Positions 1 to 6,345 of a DNA stretch of 6,364 bases are shown here, one piece after another. The notes under the pieces are model-generated. The model saw only the letters and a program-made list of their open reading frames with translations, was not told where the DNA came from and ran no database searches. Source of the stretch: Streptococcaceae bacterium (GTDB lineage: Bacteria; Bacillota; Bacilli; Lactobacillales; Streptococcaceae); contig WREM01000066.1 of assembly GCA_009779335.1 (NCBI GenBank), positions 1 through 6,364 of the forward strand, written 5' to 3'. Position numbers and translations under genes: made by a program. The first letter of the stretch is position 1. Every line of letters starts with the position of its first letter.

Positions 1-359
1 CCGAGACGCACTCTATCTATGAGGTATACCGCATTTTTTTCAAGCTTCTCATAGAGTTTCTTTCTTAACTGGCTACTGATTTTCAAAATCCAGTTATGGC
101 TGGTCAAACGTTCAATGTAGCGTACCAATGGACGAGCAATTCCAAAAATTCTGACCATAAGAACAGGAACGTAAATCATAAGAATATTCTCAGGTTTGGT
201 CGCTGATTTAGAAATCACATATCCTGCTGAAAACATGAGCAAACTTGCACATAACATGGTCAATGTTCCTAGAAGAATGGCAATAACTAACCCACCACGA
301 TGTTTCTTGAGGAAGGGAGTAATCCATTCATTGCCAAATAATATATCTCTGAATTTCAT
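1..359 (-). CDS. cydC: Thiol reductant/heme-linked ABC exporter subunit CydC, N-terminal part (cut by window edge)
   Basis: Only the first 119 codons are present; the gene runs off the left edge. Translation begins MKFRDILFGNEWITPFLKK. A hydrophobic segment at about residues 24-47 ends in SAGYVISKSA, and a second lies at about 58-77. The following stretch, RIFGIARPLVRYIERLTSHN, matches the start of the CydC membrane domain, where an Arg-rich loop with RYxERLxSH is typical. The ATP-binding domain would lie outside the window. The start is well supported: GGAGGG at 367-372 sits 7 bases upstream, inside the last codons of cydD, and only one base separates the cydD stop from this ATG, so the two are probably translationally coupled. 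Known role: CydC pairs with CydD as a heterodimeric inner-membrane ABC transporter needed for cytochrome bd assembly; the exported substrate (cysteine/glutathione or heme) is debated in the literature. Confidence 0.9.
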   Translation of the reverse strand, partial: MKFRDILFGNEWITPFLKKHRGGLVIAILLGTLTMLCASLLMFSAGYVISKSATKPENILMIYVPVLMVRIFGIARPLVRYIERLTSHNWILKISSQLRKKLYEKLEKNAVYLIDRVRL

Positions 360-360
360 G

Positions 361-2073
361 TTAATTCCCTCCCTTCATATCTGCTATAAGTCTTTGGTAA
401 TAGGCATTTTGAGAGAGTAATTCTTCGTGCGAGCCTACACCTTCTACTTTACCATCATTGAGGACGATGACTAAATCCATTTGGGGCAACCAATGCAGAC
501 GATGCGTAGCAAGAAAGACCAGTTTGTCATCCAATAAAGGTAATAAATTGTTTTTTATTTCAAGCTCTGTTTCAATGTCCAAATGAGCGGTTGGTTCATC
601 AAGGAACAATATATTTCTATCTTCTGAGAGAAAAGCACGAGCCAAGGCTAAACGTTGAGACTGCCCACCAGAAAGCGTCCGTCCTGCTGAACCGACCAAA
701 CTGTCTAAACCTATTTCTGCCACTAAATCCTCTAATCCCGCTAATTTAACCGCTGTCCTGATCTGTTCATCGCTAGCATGAGGCTGATAAAAGGCAATGT
801 TCTCTCTTAATGTTGCTGAAAAAATATAAGTCTTTTGAGGAATGAATTGAATGGACTGACGATACTTTTCATCAACTAGGGTTTCAAATACTTGATGATT
901 AATAGTAACCTGCCCCGAGGAAGGTTGTAAGAAACCTGCAAGCATGGATAAGAGTGTGGACTTCCCAGATCCTGATGCCCCAACCAATGCCACTTTCTTG
1001 AATCCCGTCAATTCTAAATGAACACCTGAGATGCCTCGCCCAGTATCATAGACCTTAGACAAATTTTCCAATTTCAGATGAGAATCATCCGTCCAAACTA
1101 TTTTATTCTCCAAAGTTTTCCCTAAAGTTACTTCTCTATCCATTATCCTCATGATAGAAGCAAAAGCGTTCTTCCCATTGAGTGTGGCATGATAATCTCC
1201 TGCAAATTCTCTGAGGGGCAGAAAATATTCAGGGGCTAATATGAGGGCTGCAAGAGCGGGAAAGAGTAAAATCCCTCCTGACATCAACCGTAAACCTAAG
1301 AAAAGTGCCACGATTGCCACAGATAAAGTAGCAAAGAAATCTAATGCAAAGGTAGAAAGGATAGCTACTCTGAGCGTTGAAATTGTCGCTTTTCTGAATC
1401 GTTCACTGGTTTTATAGACAGAGTTAGCATAAGGCTTAGATAAGCCAAAATACTTAAGTGTAGAAAGTCCACGCAAAGAATCTAAAAAGTGATTAGATAA
1501 CATCTGGAAAGATTGATACTGACGCTCTGCACGTCCTTGTGCCATATAACCTAGTAAAATCATAAAAATAATAGCAAAAGGAAAGGCAATCGCCAACACA
1601 ATCGCTGATTGCCAATCTAAAAAGACAATGGCTACCCAGACAAATACAGGTATCATCATCATATTCAGTACTTTTGACAAGACCAATTTAATATAATTTT
1701 CTACCTGTTCAATCCCTGAGACAACAGTCGATGTCAAAGAACCAGATCCCATCTGACTGTTAATGTCAGGGCCTAGATTAAATATTTTTTCTAATAGATT
1801 GCCACGAAGTTCTGAAGCTAATTTATAGGAGAATTTATCCAAAAATGACTGACGAATAAAATTCACGCCTTCTCGTGCAAGAAAGCTTAAGGCAAAGCCG
1901 ATAAGTGTAGGTATCACTTCTGTGAATCTCTTGCCTTGCCACAATCCTGTGATAGAAGCCGATAAGAAAAGAGCCTGTCCTACTATGGTCAAAGCCTGTA
2001 AAAGAGCAAGCAACCCCAAAAGTGGAAATGCCTTTCTTACACCATCTAATCTGAAAAGAGCCTTATCTATCAT
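361..2073 (-). CDS. cydD: ABC transporter ATP-binding/permease subunit CydD (cytochrome bd assembly)
   Basis: A 570-residue half-transporter, normal length for the family. The membrane domain covers about residues 15-290, with hydrophobic segments near 15-40, 52-70, 136-178 and 238-285. The nucleotide-binding domain follows: Walker A GASGSGKST at 365-373, Q-loop Gln413 (IPQK), ABC signature LSGGQ at 467-471, Walker B ILFLDEP at 488-494 with Glu493, and H-loop His524. All catalytic motifs are intact. The fusion order, the immediately following CydC start and family features support CydD rather than a multidrug exporter. Names for CydC and CydD are sometimes swapped in Firmicutes. The start is chosen because AGGAG (2080-2084) lies 6 bases upstream. 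Known role: with CydC it forms the transporter required for making active cytochrome bd quinol oxidase. In many operons cydAB precede this gene directly; here an unrelated cassette does, and cydAB are not in the window. Confidence 0.93.
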   Translation of the reverse strand: MIDKALFRLDGVRKAFPLLGLLALLQALTIVGQALFLSASITGLWQGKRFTEVIPTLIGFALSFLAREGVNFIRQSFLDKFSYKLASELRGNLLEKIFNLGPDINSQMGSGSLTSTVVSGIEQVENYIKLVLSKVLNMMMIPVFVWVAIVFLDWQSAIVLAIAFPFAIIFMILLGYMAQGRAERQYQSFQMLSNHFLDSLRGLSTLKYFGLSKPYANSVYKTSERFRKATISTLRVAILSTFALDFFATLSVAIVALFLGLRLMSGGILLFPALAALILAPEYFLPLREFAGDYHATLNGKNAFASIMRIMDREVTLGKTLENKIVWTDDSHLKLENLSKVYDTGRGISGVHLELTGFKKVALVGASGSGKSTLLSMLAGFLQPSSGQVTINHQVFETLVDEKYRQSIQFIPQKTYIFSATLRENIAFYQPHASDEQIRTAVKLAGLEDLVAEIGLDSLVGSAGRTLSGGQSQRLALARAFLSEDRNILFLDEPTAHLDIETELEIKNNLLPLLDDKLVFLATHRLHWLPQMDLVIVLNDGKVEGVGSHEELLSQNAYYQRLIADMKGGN

Positions 2074-2079
2074 TTATTT

Positions 2080-2131
2080 CTCCTAAACTGTCCTTCTCTC
2101 TATTATATAAAAAAATTCTAACTTAAGTCAG
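2080..2131 (-). promoter_or_regulatory. Candidate cydD promoter and ribosome binding site
   Basis: On the minus strand a perfect TATAAT -10 box occupies 2102-2107. A weak -35 box, CTGACT (4 of 6 to consensus), lies at 2126-2131 with an 18-base spacer. The AGGAG ribosome site is at 2080-2084, so the predicted leader is short, about 20-25 bases. The -35 box falls inside the palindrome at 2112-2137, so a protein binding that palindrome, or termination there, could influence cydDC expression. The -10 is convincing by eye; the -35 is not strong. Confidence 0.5.
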
Positions 2132-2137
2132 AATTTT
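2109..2137 (-). terminator. Candidate intrinsic terminator at the end of the accessory operon
   Basis: The palindrome 2112-2137 has a single mismatched DNA pair (2120/2129). In minus-strand RNA that pair becomes G-U, so an 11-pair stem with a UUAA loop forms, followed by seven U residues (2115-2109, counting those of the arm). In plus-strand RNA the same position is an A-C mismatch, so the shape favours the minus direction, as expected for ending transcription from the genes at 2183-6317. The stem is AU-rich and therefore weak; it may instead, or also, be an operator. Confidence 0.5.
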
Positions 2138-2157
2138 CATTTATTTTATTGTCTAAC

Positions 2158-2179
2158 AAAAAGCGAGGTTCTTGCTTTT
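2158..2179 (-). terminator. Weak hairpin just after the last cassette gene
   Basis: Minus-strand arms AAAAGC (2174-2179) and GCTTTT (2159-2164) can pair. Two further inner pairs are possible after one mismatch, and a run of five T follows (2162-2158). The hairpin starts 3 bases past the stop codon of the gene ending at 2183. It could be a first, inefficient terminator ahead of the one at 2109-2137. Part of it lies in the repeated 3'-end sequence described at 2168-2200. Confidence 0.35.
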
Positions 2180-2200
2180 AGTTTATTTGCTGTTGATGAT
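2168..2200. repeat. 33-base imperfect direct repeat, copy 1 (3' end of the 2183-2950 gene)
   Basis: Bases 2168-2200 match 2965-2997 at 30 of 33 positions without gaps; the differences are at offsets 6, 7 and 20. Each copy covers the last five codons or so, the stop codon and about 15 noncoding bases beyond. The two host proteins are otherwise strongly diverged. Confidence 0.85.
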
Positions 2201-2950
2201 AATGGAAATATCATCTGATAAGGCTTGCTTGCATTCATAATAATTTTGACCATTACCTCTTGCATCAATATAACAAAGATATGATTTACCATCACTATCC
2301 TTATGAATATAAAAACTATCAACTACTAAATTTTCATTTTCTCCGATAAAATGAAGTTCCATATCTTTGACTGAATCATCAACATCAATCTGCTTTACAA
2401 AAGATTTATCAATATTTTTCACTTCTTTAATTATTTCTGATTGTTGAGCCTTAGAAAATGAAATTGTTTTTGTAGTAGAGTTTCCTTCATCAAGGACACC
2501 ATTTACCTGCTTAACATTAATGGTGTTTAATACATTCCCTATAGCATCATCTCCCTTATTCGAGAAAAGTAGATAATACTCATCATTTCCATAAGAAGGA
2601 TTATTATCACGTGTGATTTGATGCACTTCTATCACTTTTTTAGAGTCAATTTTTGCTACCGCATAGACCTTCTCTTGTACATAAGGACTAAATATATTAG
2701 TGATTTTTTTATCTAGCACTAATTTTTTTACATTTGTATTTCCTGTATCGCTTATGCTCTCTTCATGAATATTGTAGGCAGGATAATATTGAATATTTTG
2801 GTACTTATATGTAAAATTTGAGGCAGGATAATTATTAATATTTCTACTAATGAAACCAACGGAAAGTAAAACAATAGGAATAGCAAGTACAATAATTCCT
2901 ACAATTATTGCAATTATTGATTGCTTATAAATTTTATTTTTATTTTCCAT
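2183..2950 (-). CDS. Membrane-anchored extracellular protein, paralog of the two upstream anchored proteins; function unknown
   Basis: A 255-residue protein not recognised as a named family. A basic N-terminus (MENKNKIYKQS) is followed by one long hydrophobic segment at about residues 12-34, then a polar region of about 215 residues, so the predicted topology is N-in with an extracellular domain. There is no lipobox and no signal peptidase site I would trust. The C-terminal part has a helix-rich stretch (KAQQSEIIKEVKNIDKSF), then a strand pair around DSDGKSYLCYID and the ending DDISIIINSK. These resemble, in order, elements of the preceding 247-residue protein (ending DNISNIINSR). Two cysteines lie close together near the C-terminus. 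The start has TGAGG (2959-2963) 8 bases upstream, and the gene follows its neighbour by 29 bases, so it is likely the last gene of the operon. Immunity or inhibitor protein is a guess from context only. Confidence 0.75.
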   Translation of the reverse strand: MENKNKIYKQSIIAIIVGIIVLAIPIVLLSVGFISRNINNYPASNFTYKYQNIQYYPAYNIHEESISDTGNTNVKKLVLDKKITNIFSPYVQEKVYAVAKIDSKKVIEVHQITRDNNPSYGNDEYYLLFSNKGDDAIGNVLNTINVKQVNGVLDEGNSTTKTISFSKAQQSEIIKEVKNIDKSFVKQIDVDDSVKDMELHFIGENENLVVDSFYIHKDSDGKSYLCYIDARGNGQNYYECKQALSDDISIIINSK

Positions 2951-2964
2951 ACTTAATACCTCAT

Positions 2965-2997
2965 GTTCTCACTTTTAGTTTATCTGCTGTTGATGAT
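2965..2997. repeat. 33-base imperfect direct repeat, copy 2 (3' end of the 2980-3723 gene)
   Basis: Partner of 2168-2200, 30 of 33 bases identical. This copy spans the end and stop of the 247-residue gene and runs into the short gap before the next gene, ending just before that gene's ribosome site. Recombination between the copies would remove exactly one gene of the pair and leave a clean 3' end. Confidence 0.85.
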
Positions 2998-3723
2998 ATT
3001 GCTGATGTTATCAGAGGGTTTCCAACCGTATTCACCCCCATCTCCATCATAGAAAAGAATGGTATGACCCTGCTTGTCTTTTCCTACCCATATATAAACA
3101 CAGACACTTTCCTTATCAGATAGAATACTTATAGGGTTTTCCCATTTATCAACTTCCACCTTTTGAGCAGGCGTCTTGAACAAGGTTTTCAAATAGGAAA
3201 GGAGTTTTGTTTGATCATCATTTGAATAAAAGGAGTTCCACATCCAACTATTAGATGTACCACCAAGCCATGATTTCATGTGAGAAACTTTACTCGCATG
3301 AATGGTATCTAATACCTTTGAAATATTATCCCCATCTGAATTTTTCAGATAAATGATTGGATTACTCATCTCTTCATTTGGAAATTCTACCATAATCATA
3401 TCTTTTTTATCAAACCCTTTGACAGAGTAAATTTCTGGATTGTGCCAATCCGGTGTCAATAATTTGAAATTATCGTTAGACCAACTTTGCGGAAATCCTA
3501 CAAAATCTATATGTGTGATTGCATAATAAGTTTGGTTATTGTAATGAATTGTACCATCATTAATTGAATAGCTATCTTTTGAAAACTCCCCCTCATAGTA
3601 TTTGGACATATCATCTACCCATGGATGAGTCGCATTATAAATGAAATATGCCCCTCCACCTATTATTAAAAAAAGAAAAGCTGATAAAACTGTAATCAGT
3701 GTAATTTTATGTGATTTTTTCAT
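2980..3723 (-). CDS. Membrane-anchored extracellular protein of the same paralogous set; function unknown
   Basis: A 247-residue protein with start MKKSHK, one hydrophobic segment at about residues 7-29 and a long polar outer region rich in Trp, Tyr and Asp. I recognise no named family. After the anchor comes the block NDGTIHYNNQTYYAI, which resembles NDTITADNQVYKM in the protein encoded at 4874-5490. The middle block SDGDNISKVLDTIHASKV resembles DDAIGNVLNTINVKQV in the next gene, and the end DNISNIINSR resembles DDISIIINSK there. So it links the other two family members. A single cysteine is present. The start is set by AAGGGG (3728-3733) just upstream, and the gene follows the secreted-protein gene by 11 bases, so they are surely co-transcribed. 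Context suggests a partner of that secreted protein, for example immunity; this is inference. Confidence 0.77.
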   Translation of the reverse strand: MKKSHKITLITVLSAFLFLIIGGGAYFIYNATHPWVDDMSKYYEGEFSKDSYSINDGTIHYNNQTYYAITHIDFVGFPQSWSNDNFKLLTPDWHNPEIYSVKGFDKKDMIMVEFPNEEMSNPIIYLKNSDGDNISKVLDTIHASKVSHMKSWLGGTSNSWMWNSFYSNDDQTKLLSYLKTLFKTPAQKVEVDKWENPISILSDKESVCVYIWVGKDKQGHTILFYDGDGGEYGWKPSDNISNIINSR

Positions 3724-3734
3724 GATTCCCCTTA

Positions 3735-4862
3735 TTATCTATATGTATGCAATCTTTCAATTTTTTGAGGATTTTGTTTATTATTTACTGCAAACCATGA
3801 ACAATTATAATGATTACCTGCTTTTCTTGTTGGATTACAGTAAACATTAGTCCATTTGCTAAATTGTTTTATGTTTCGAGCAGCATGTTGACCAGCTTCT
3901 ACGGCACAATTTATTGATTGTCCGTAAGTTAAACTTGCCAATGCACCGTTTATTCTAATAGCTGTATCAGGAATTAGCCCTAATATTGAGACGGGATGAG
4001 CCATACGAGCGACTAGAGAAATTCCCATTATCGTACTTTTCGCACAATCTGAACTATTCAATGGAAATTTCCCTAAATCTGTTTTACTTACATGACTAAT
4101 ATTTTTCCCATTTTCCTTGTATGTTCCAAAGAAATTGGTTTGATTCATTGGAGAATTGTCTCTAGATGCTTCATTACAAGAAACCATATTATTAGAGCCT
4201 ATGACTTTAATTGTCCCTCTCCCAGCACCTGCCTGTGTACCAATTGGTGCAGATGTATAATATCTAATAGACTGTGCAGAAGCTTGATTAGTCGTCATCA
4301 TATTATCCATTGCTTTAGAAATATCTGATGAATTTGCTGTTACTTTAAGGTTATCTTGATTAGTGTTGGAGGTATTTATCGGAGCTTCAAATACTTCTGA
4401 ATTTTGATAAGAAACTACGGCATCTTTTTCTACTTTAGGTACATTTTTGACGGTATAATTACCTTTTGTATCCGCAGTTACTGTCTGATTTCCAATCGTT
4501 ACTTGGGCGTTGGGTAATATTCCATTAATGACTGTATTTCCTTGTGCATCTGTTGTTGAGATAGAGTCTGCCGATGTAGATTGAAGCTCTTTAAGAGTAT
4601 CTTGATAGATTTTTCTCTTATCAGGGTCTGTCTCTTGTGCAATTTGGGTAGTTAAGTCTGTCCTTGCATCTGCAAGTGTGCTGTTTATCCATTGTTTCAT
4701 TTCAGGGGTTTCACTTGGAGTGAAGGTATAGTCTAGCTCTACTTTCCCTGTTACCGTTGTTGTATTACTGGCTGCTACTGCTTGGACTGATTGAGCTTCG
4801 TGGGCTCCTCCTAAAACAAGAAGTCCAAAAGCAAATAATAGTGTGAGTTTTGTTTTCTTCAT
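3735..4862 (-). CDS. Secreted protein with regulatory-like beta domain and five-cysteine C-terminal domain; candidate effector
   Basis: A 375-residue protein with a typical Sec signal peptide: MKKTK, hydrophobic core at about 7-19, and a likely cleavage in the Ala-rich region at about 28-32. No lipobox, LPXTG, or second membrane segment is seen, so it should be released. Residues 35-165 contain a helical insert (about 52-95) and a block like carboxypeptidase-regulatory or Cna-B-type repeats (VNGxLPNAQVTIG..DTKGNYTVKNVP pattern at 112-142). A Ser/Asn/Gln-rich linker (about 160-215) leads to a compact C-terminal domain (216-375) with Cys229, 273, 319, 342 and 354 and a hydrophobic stretch at about 277-310. 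The odd cysteine number allows two disulphides plus one free thiol. I do not recognise this domain. The ribosome site TAAGGAG (4870-4876) overlaps the stop of the upstream gene, so translation is coupled. A toxin or bacteriocin-like effector activated by the nearby protease is plausible but unproven. Confidence 0.8.
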   Translation of the reverse strand: MKKTKLTLLFAFGLLVLGGAHEAQSVQAVAASNTTTVTGKVELDYTFTPSETPEMKQWINSTLADARTDLTTQIAQETDPDKRKIYQDTLKELQSTSADSISTTDAQGNTVINGILPNAQVTIGNQTVTADTKGNYTVKNVPKVEKDAVVSYQNSEVFEAPINTSNTNQDNLKVTANSSDISKAMDNMMTTNQASAQSIRYYTSAPIGTQAGAGRGTIKVIGSNNMVSCNEASRDNSPMNQTNFFGTYKENGKNISHVSKTDLGKFPLNSSDCAKSTIMGISLVARMAHPVSILGLIPDTAIRINGALASLTYGQSINCAVEAGQHAARNIKQFSKWTNVYCNPTRKAGNHYNCSWFAVNNKQNPQKIERLHTYR

Positions 4863-4873
4863 TTTTTATCTCC

Positions 4874-5490
4874 TTACATCTTCATGTTTGCATCCATACC
4901 GAGTGCTTTTGAGAGTGGTTTATCAATCTTATAGACCCGTGACGAAACTTGGTCAAAGATATAGCTATTCCCATCTACATCCATCATGATTTGATAGTAA
5001 ATTCCTATTTTACTGCTCTTGATATTGACGGATAGGTCATGTTCCATAACCACATCTTGAGGGGCATCAACTGATGGTTGACTCATGGCTTTGACAAATT
5101 CATTGATGACTTGACTGTCTGTGATTTTATTATCTGTCTCTAAACTATCAATCTTTTCACCAAGTAGGTTAATAGGGTTTTGATTTTGATTTTCATAGAT
5201 ATTTTCTGTCCCATGAGAGAGGACTGCGACATATCCACTTTCTCCCAAGTCGAAAACTTGGTCGCCTTTATCTGTCTCTCCAATGAGTTTGCCTAGTTTA
5301 TTTGCATAAGCATCATAATTTGTCATTTTATAGACTTGATTATCTGCTGTAATTGTATCATTAAAGACCAGATATTTCTTAGGTTTTTGATTGAGCATTA
5401 AGAATACTGCAACTACCAAACCAACAATAACCAGTAGTGAAATGATACTTATGATTAGTTTTGATTTTTCATTTCTTTGAGTTTTTTCAT
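4874..5490 (-). CDS. Membrane-anchored extracellular protein, frame broken by one base after the start codon
   Basis: The expected start is ATG at 5488-5490: it overlaps the stop of the protease gene as ATGA and has AAAGGAG (5498-5504) 7 bases upstream. Read literally, this frame gives MKKLKEMKNQN and stops at 5455-5457. Adding one A to the six-A run at 5482-5487 gives MKKTQRNEKSKLIISIIS and an open frame of 205 residues to 4874. That product has a basic start, one membrane segment (about residues 11-34) and an outer domain of about 170 residues containing NDTITADNQVYKM and DVDGNSYIFDQ, similar to the anchored proteins encoded downstream. The open frame also extends back to an ATG at 5590, but that start has no ribosome site and lies deep in the protease gene, so I reject it. 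The break may be a sequencing error, a true mutation, a phase-variable tract or a recoded start. Family name not recognised. Confidence 0.7.
5482..5487 (-). other. Six-A homopolymer at codons 2-3: site of the frame break
   Basis: On the coding strand the sequence is ATG followed by AAAAAA and CTC. Seven A residues, or a -1 slip of the ribosome on the Lys codons, would join the well-placed start to the 205-residue frame. The run is short for transcriptional slippage. The sequence shows only that the frames disagree here, not why. Confidence 0.75.
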
Positions 5491-6317
5491 TTGATTTCTC
5501 CTTTGAGTTGTGCAATTTGAAAATTTGGATTTTGTGACATTTGATATAACACATAGCTTGACATGATGACAGCTGAGAAACTTGTCCCATCTCGTGTAAT
5601 AAGATGACCCCCTAAGGAAATGGTCTCAATTCCTGTACCATAAGTATAAACCTGCGAAAGTGTCTTCTTATCATCAATGCTTCCAACAGATATAACACCT
5701 TGACTATTTGCTGGCAGTGTCTTATCTCGACTAAAATTCTCACTTGATGCTACAACAGCAACCCCTTGTACATTAAGTTGATGAATGATGTCTTGGAATT
5801 TCTGATCATCCTCTTGATTATAGGGAAGTGAGATAGAAATATTGATTACCTTGATATTATACTTTTGATGATAGGTTAGAATCCATTGCAAAGACTTGAT
5901 GAGATTATCTGTACTTGCTGTATCTTCACTGTCTAATACCTTTAGTTCGATAATATGAACATTAGGAAGTAGGTGCGTAGCTATATTAGTAATGGCTGTC
6001 CCGTGTCCCGTATCATCATAAGGAACTGTCTTGTGATTAACAAAATCTTGAAAGGTTAAAATATGAGGTTTTAATGTAGGAAGTATGGCACAACCACTAT
6101 CAATAATAGCGAGATTGCCTGCACTTGTATCATTTTCAATATTCAATCTTTCTTTTATAAAATCAAGACTAACTGATTGTGATTGAACATTCTCAGATGA
6201 ACTTGATGAAACAGTAGTGTTAGCTTGGTTATTCTTTGAACTACACGCAGATAAACACAATAATCCAATACTAAGCATGATATATAAGCTGAGTCTATGT
6301 TTTAATTTTATTTCCAT
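5487..6317 (-). CDS. Small lipoprotein serine peptidase of the S8 (subtilase) family
   Basis: A 276-residue protein. A lipoprotein signal (hydrophobic 10-22, lipobox LSAC with Cys25) predicts anchoring on the outer face of the membrane, followed by a Ser/Asn-rich linker to about residue 60. The catalytic domain shows the three S8 motifs in order: Asp73 in IIDSG, His105 in DDTGHGTAI, and Ser246 in RDGTSFSA. Asn194 (VVASSEN) is in the place of the oxyanion-hole Asn. The triad is complete, so activity is expected. Oddities: the space between Cys25 and the catalytic domain is too short for a usual I9 prodomain; the Pro that normally follows the GTSxA motif is absent (GTSFSAVIM); and no Shine-Dalgarno is visible before the ATG at 6315-6317. 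An in-frame TGA lies 9 bases upstream of this ATG, so an earlier start is excluded; Met14 is possible but would leave little signal peptide. Its likely job is processing an exported product of the same operon, as leader peptidases do in bacteriocin loci; this is inference. Confidence 0.85.
   Translation of the reverse strand: MEIKLKHRLSLYIMLSIGLLCLSACSSKNNQANTTVSSSSSENVQSQSVSLDFIKERLNIENDTSAGNLAIIDSGCAILPTLKPHILTFQDFVNHKTVPYDDTGHGTAITNIATHLLPNVHIIELKVLDSEDTASTDNLIKSLQWILTYHQKYNIKVINISISLPYNQEDDQKFQDIIHQLNVQGVAVVASSENFSRDKTLPANSQGVISVGSIDDKKTLSQVYTYGTGIETISLGGHLITRDGTSFSAVIMSSYVLYQMSQNPNFQIAQLKGEIK
5498..5504 (-). promoter_or_regulatory. Ribosome binding site that fixes the start of the frame-broken gene
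   Basis: AAAGGAG on the minus strand, 7 bases before ATG 5490-5488 and inside the last codons of the protease gene. Its strength and spacing are the main reason to place the start at 5490 rather than at 5590. Confidence 0.8.
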
Positions 6318-6324
6318 TAGTGTT

Positions 6325-6345
6325 AGTCAAGGGGTACCCTTGACT
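6325..6345. repeat. Perfect inverted repeat (9-base arms, 3-base loop) in the leader of the protease gene
   Basis: Arms AGTCAAGGG (6325-6333) and CCCTTGACT (6337-6345) are exactly complementary around a GTA loop. As RNA on the minus strand it ends 7 bases before the protease ATG, with no T-run after it. On the plus strand a T-rich stretch follows. It could be an operator, a leader hairpin, or part of a terminator for plus-strand transcription. Confidence 0.75.

Noticed and set aside
196..420. Plus-strand open frame over the cydC start and cydD end
   Set aside because: Antisense to two well-supported genes, no domain, no ribosome site; a shadow of coding sequence.
2908..3123. Plus-strand open frame of 71 codons
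   Set aside because: Antisense to two anchored-protein genes; no ribosome site or plausible product.
3641..3850. Plus-strand open frame of 69 codons with a hydrophobic stretch
   Set aside because: Hydrophobicity arises from the complement of AT-rich coding sequence across two real genes; no start signal.
4092..4328. Plus-strand open frame of 78 codons, cysteine-rich
   Set aside because: Antisense to the secreted-protein gene, which has a clear signal peptide and ribosome site; the cysteines are a shadow effect.
5482..5488. Classical seven-base -1 ribosomal frameshift signal at the poly-A run
   Set aside because: AAAAAAC is present but not in the frame of the canonical X XXY YYZ signal, and no clear downstream pseudoknot was found by eye; kept only as one possible explanation of the frame break.
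5491..5590. Extension of the 4874 frame back to an ATG at 5590
   Set aside because: It would overlap the protease gene by about 100 bases, has no ribosome site, and gives a cysteine-rich non-signal N-terminus unlike the sibling proteins; the start at 5490 with a strong ribosome site is far better.
3735..6317. Lantibiotic or other modified-peptide cluster because of the subtilase
   Set aside because: No LanB/LanC/LanM-like enzyme, no peptide exporter and no short precursor peptide in the window; the only ABC genes are cydDC.
6325..6330. TTGACT on the minus strand as a -35 box for the protease gene
   Set aside because: A -10 at normal spacing would fall inside the coding sequence and no TATAAT-like hexamer is there; the match is part of the inverted repeat.
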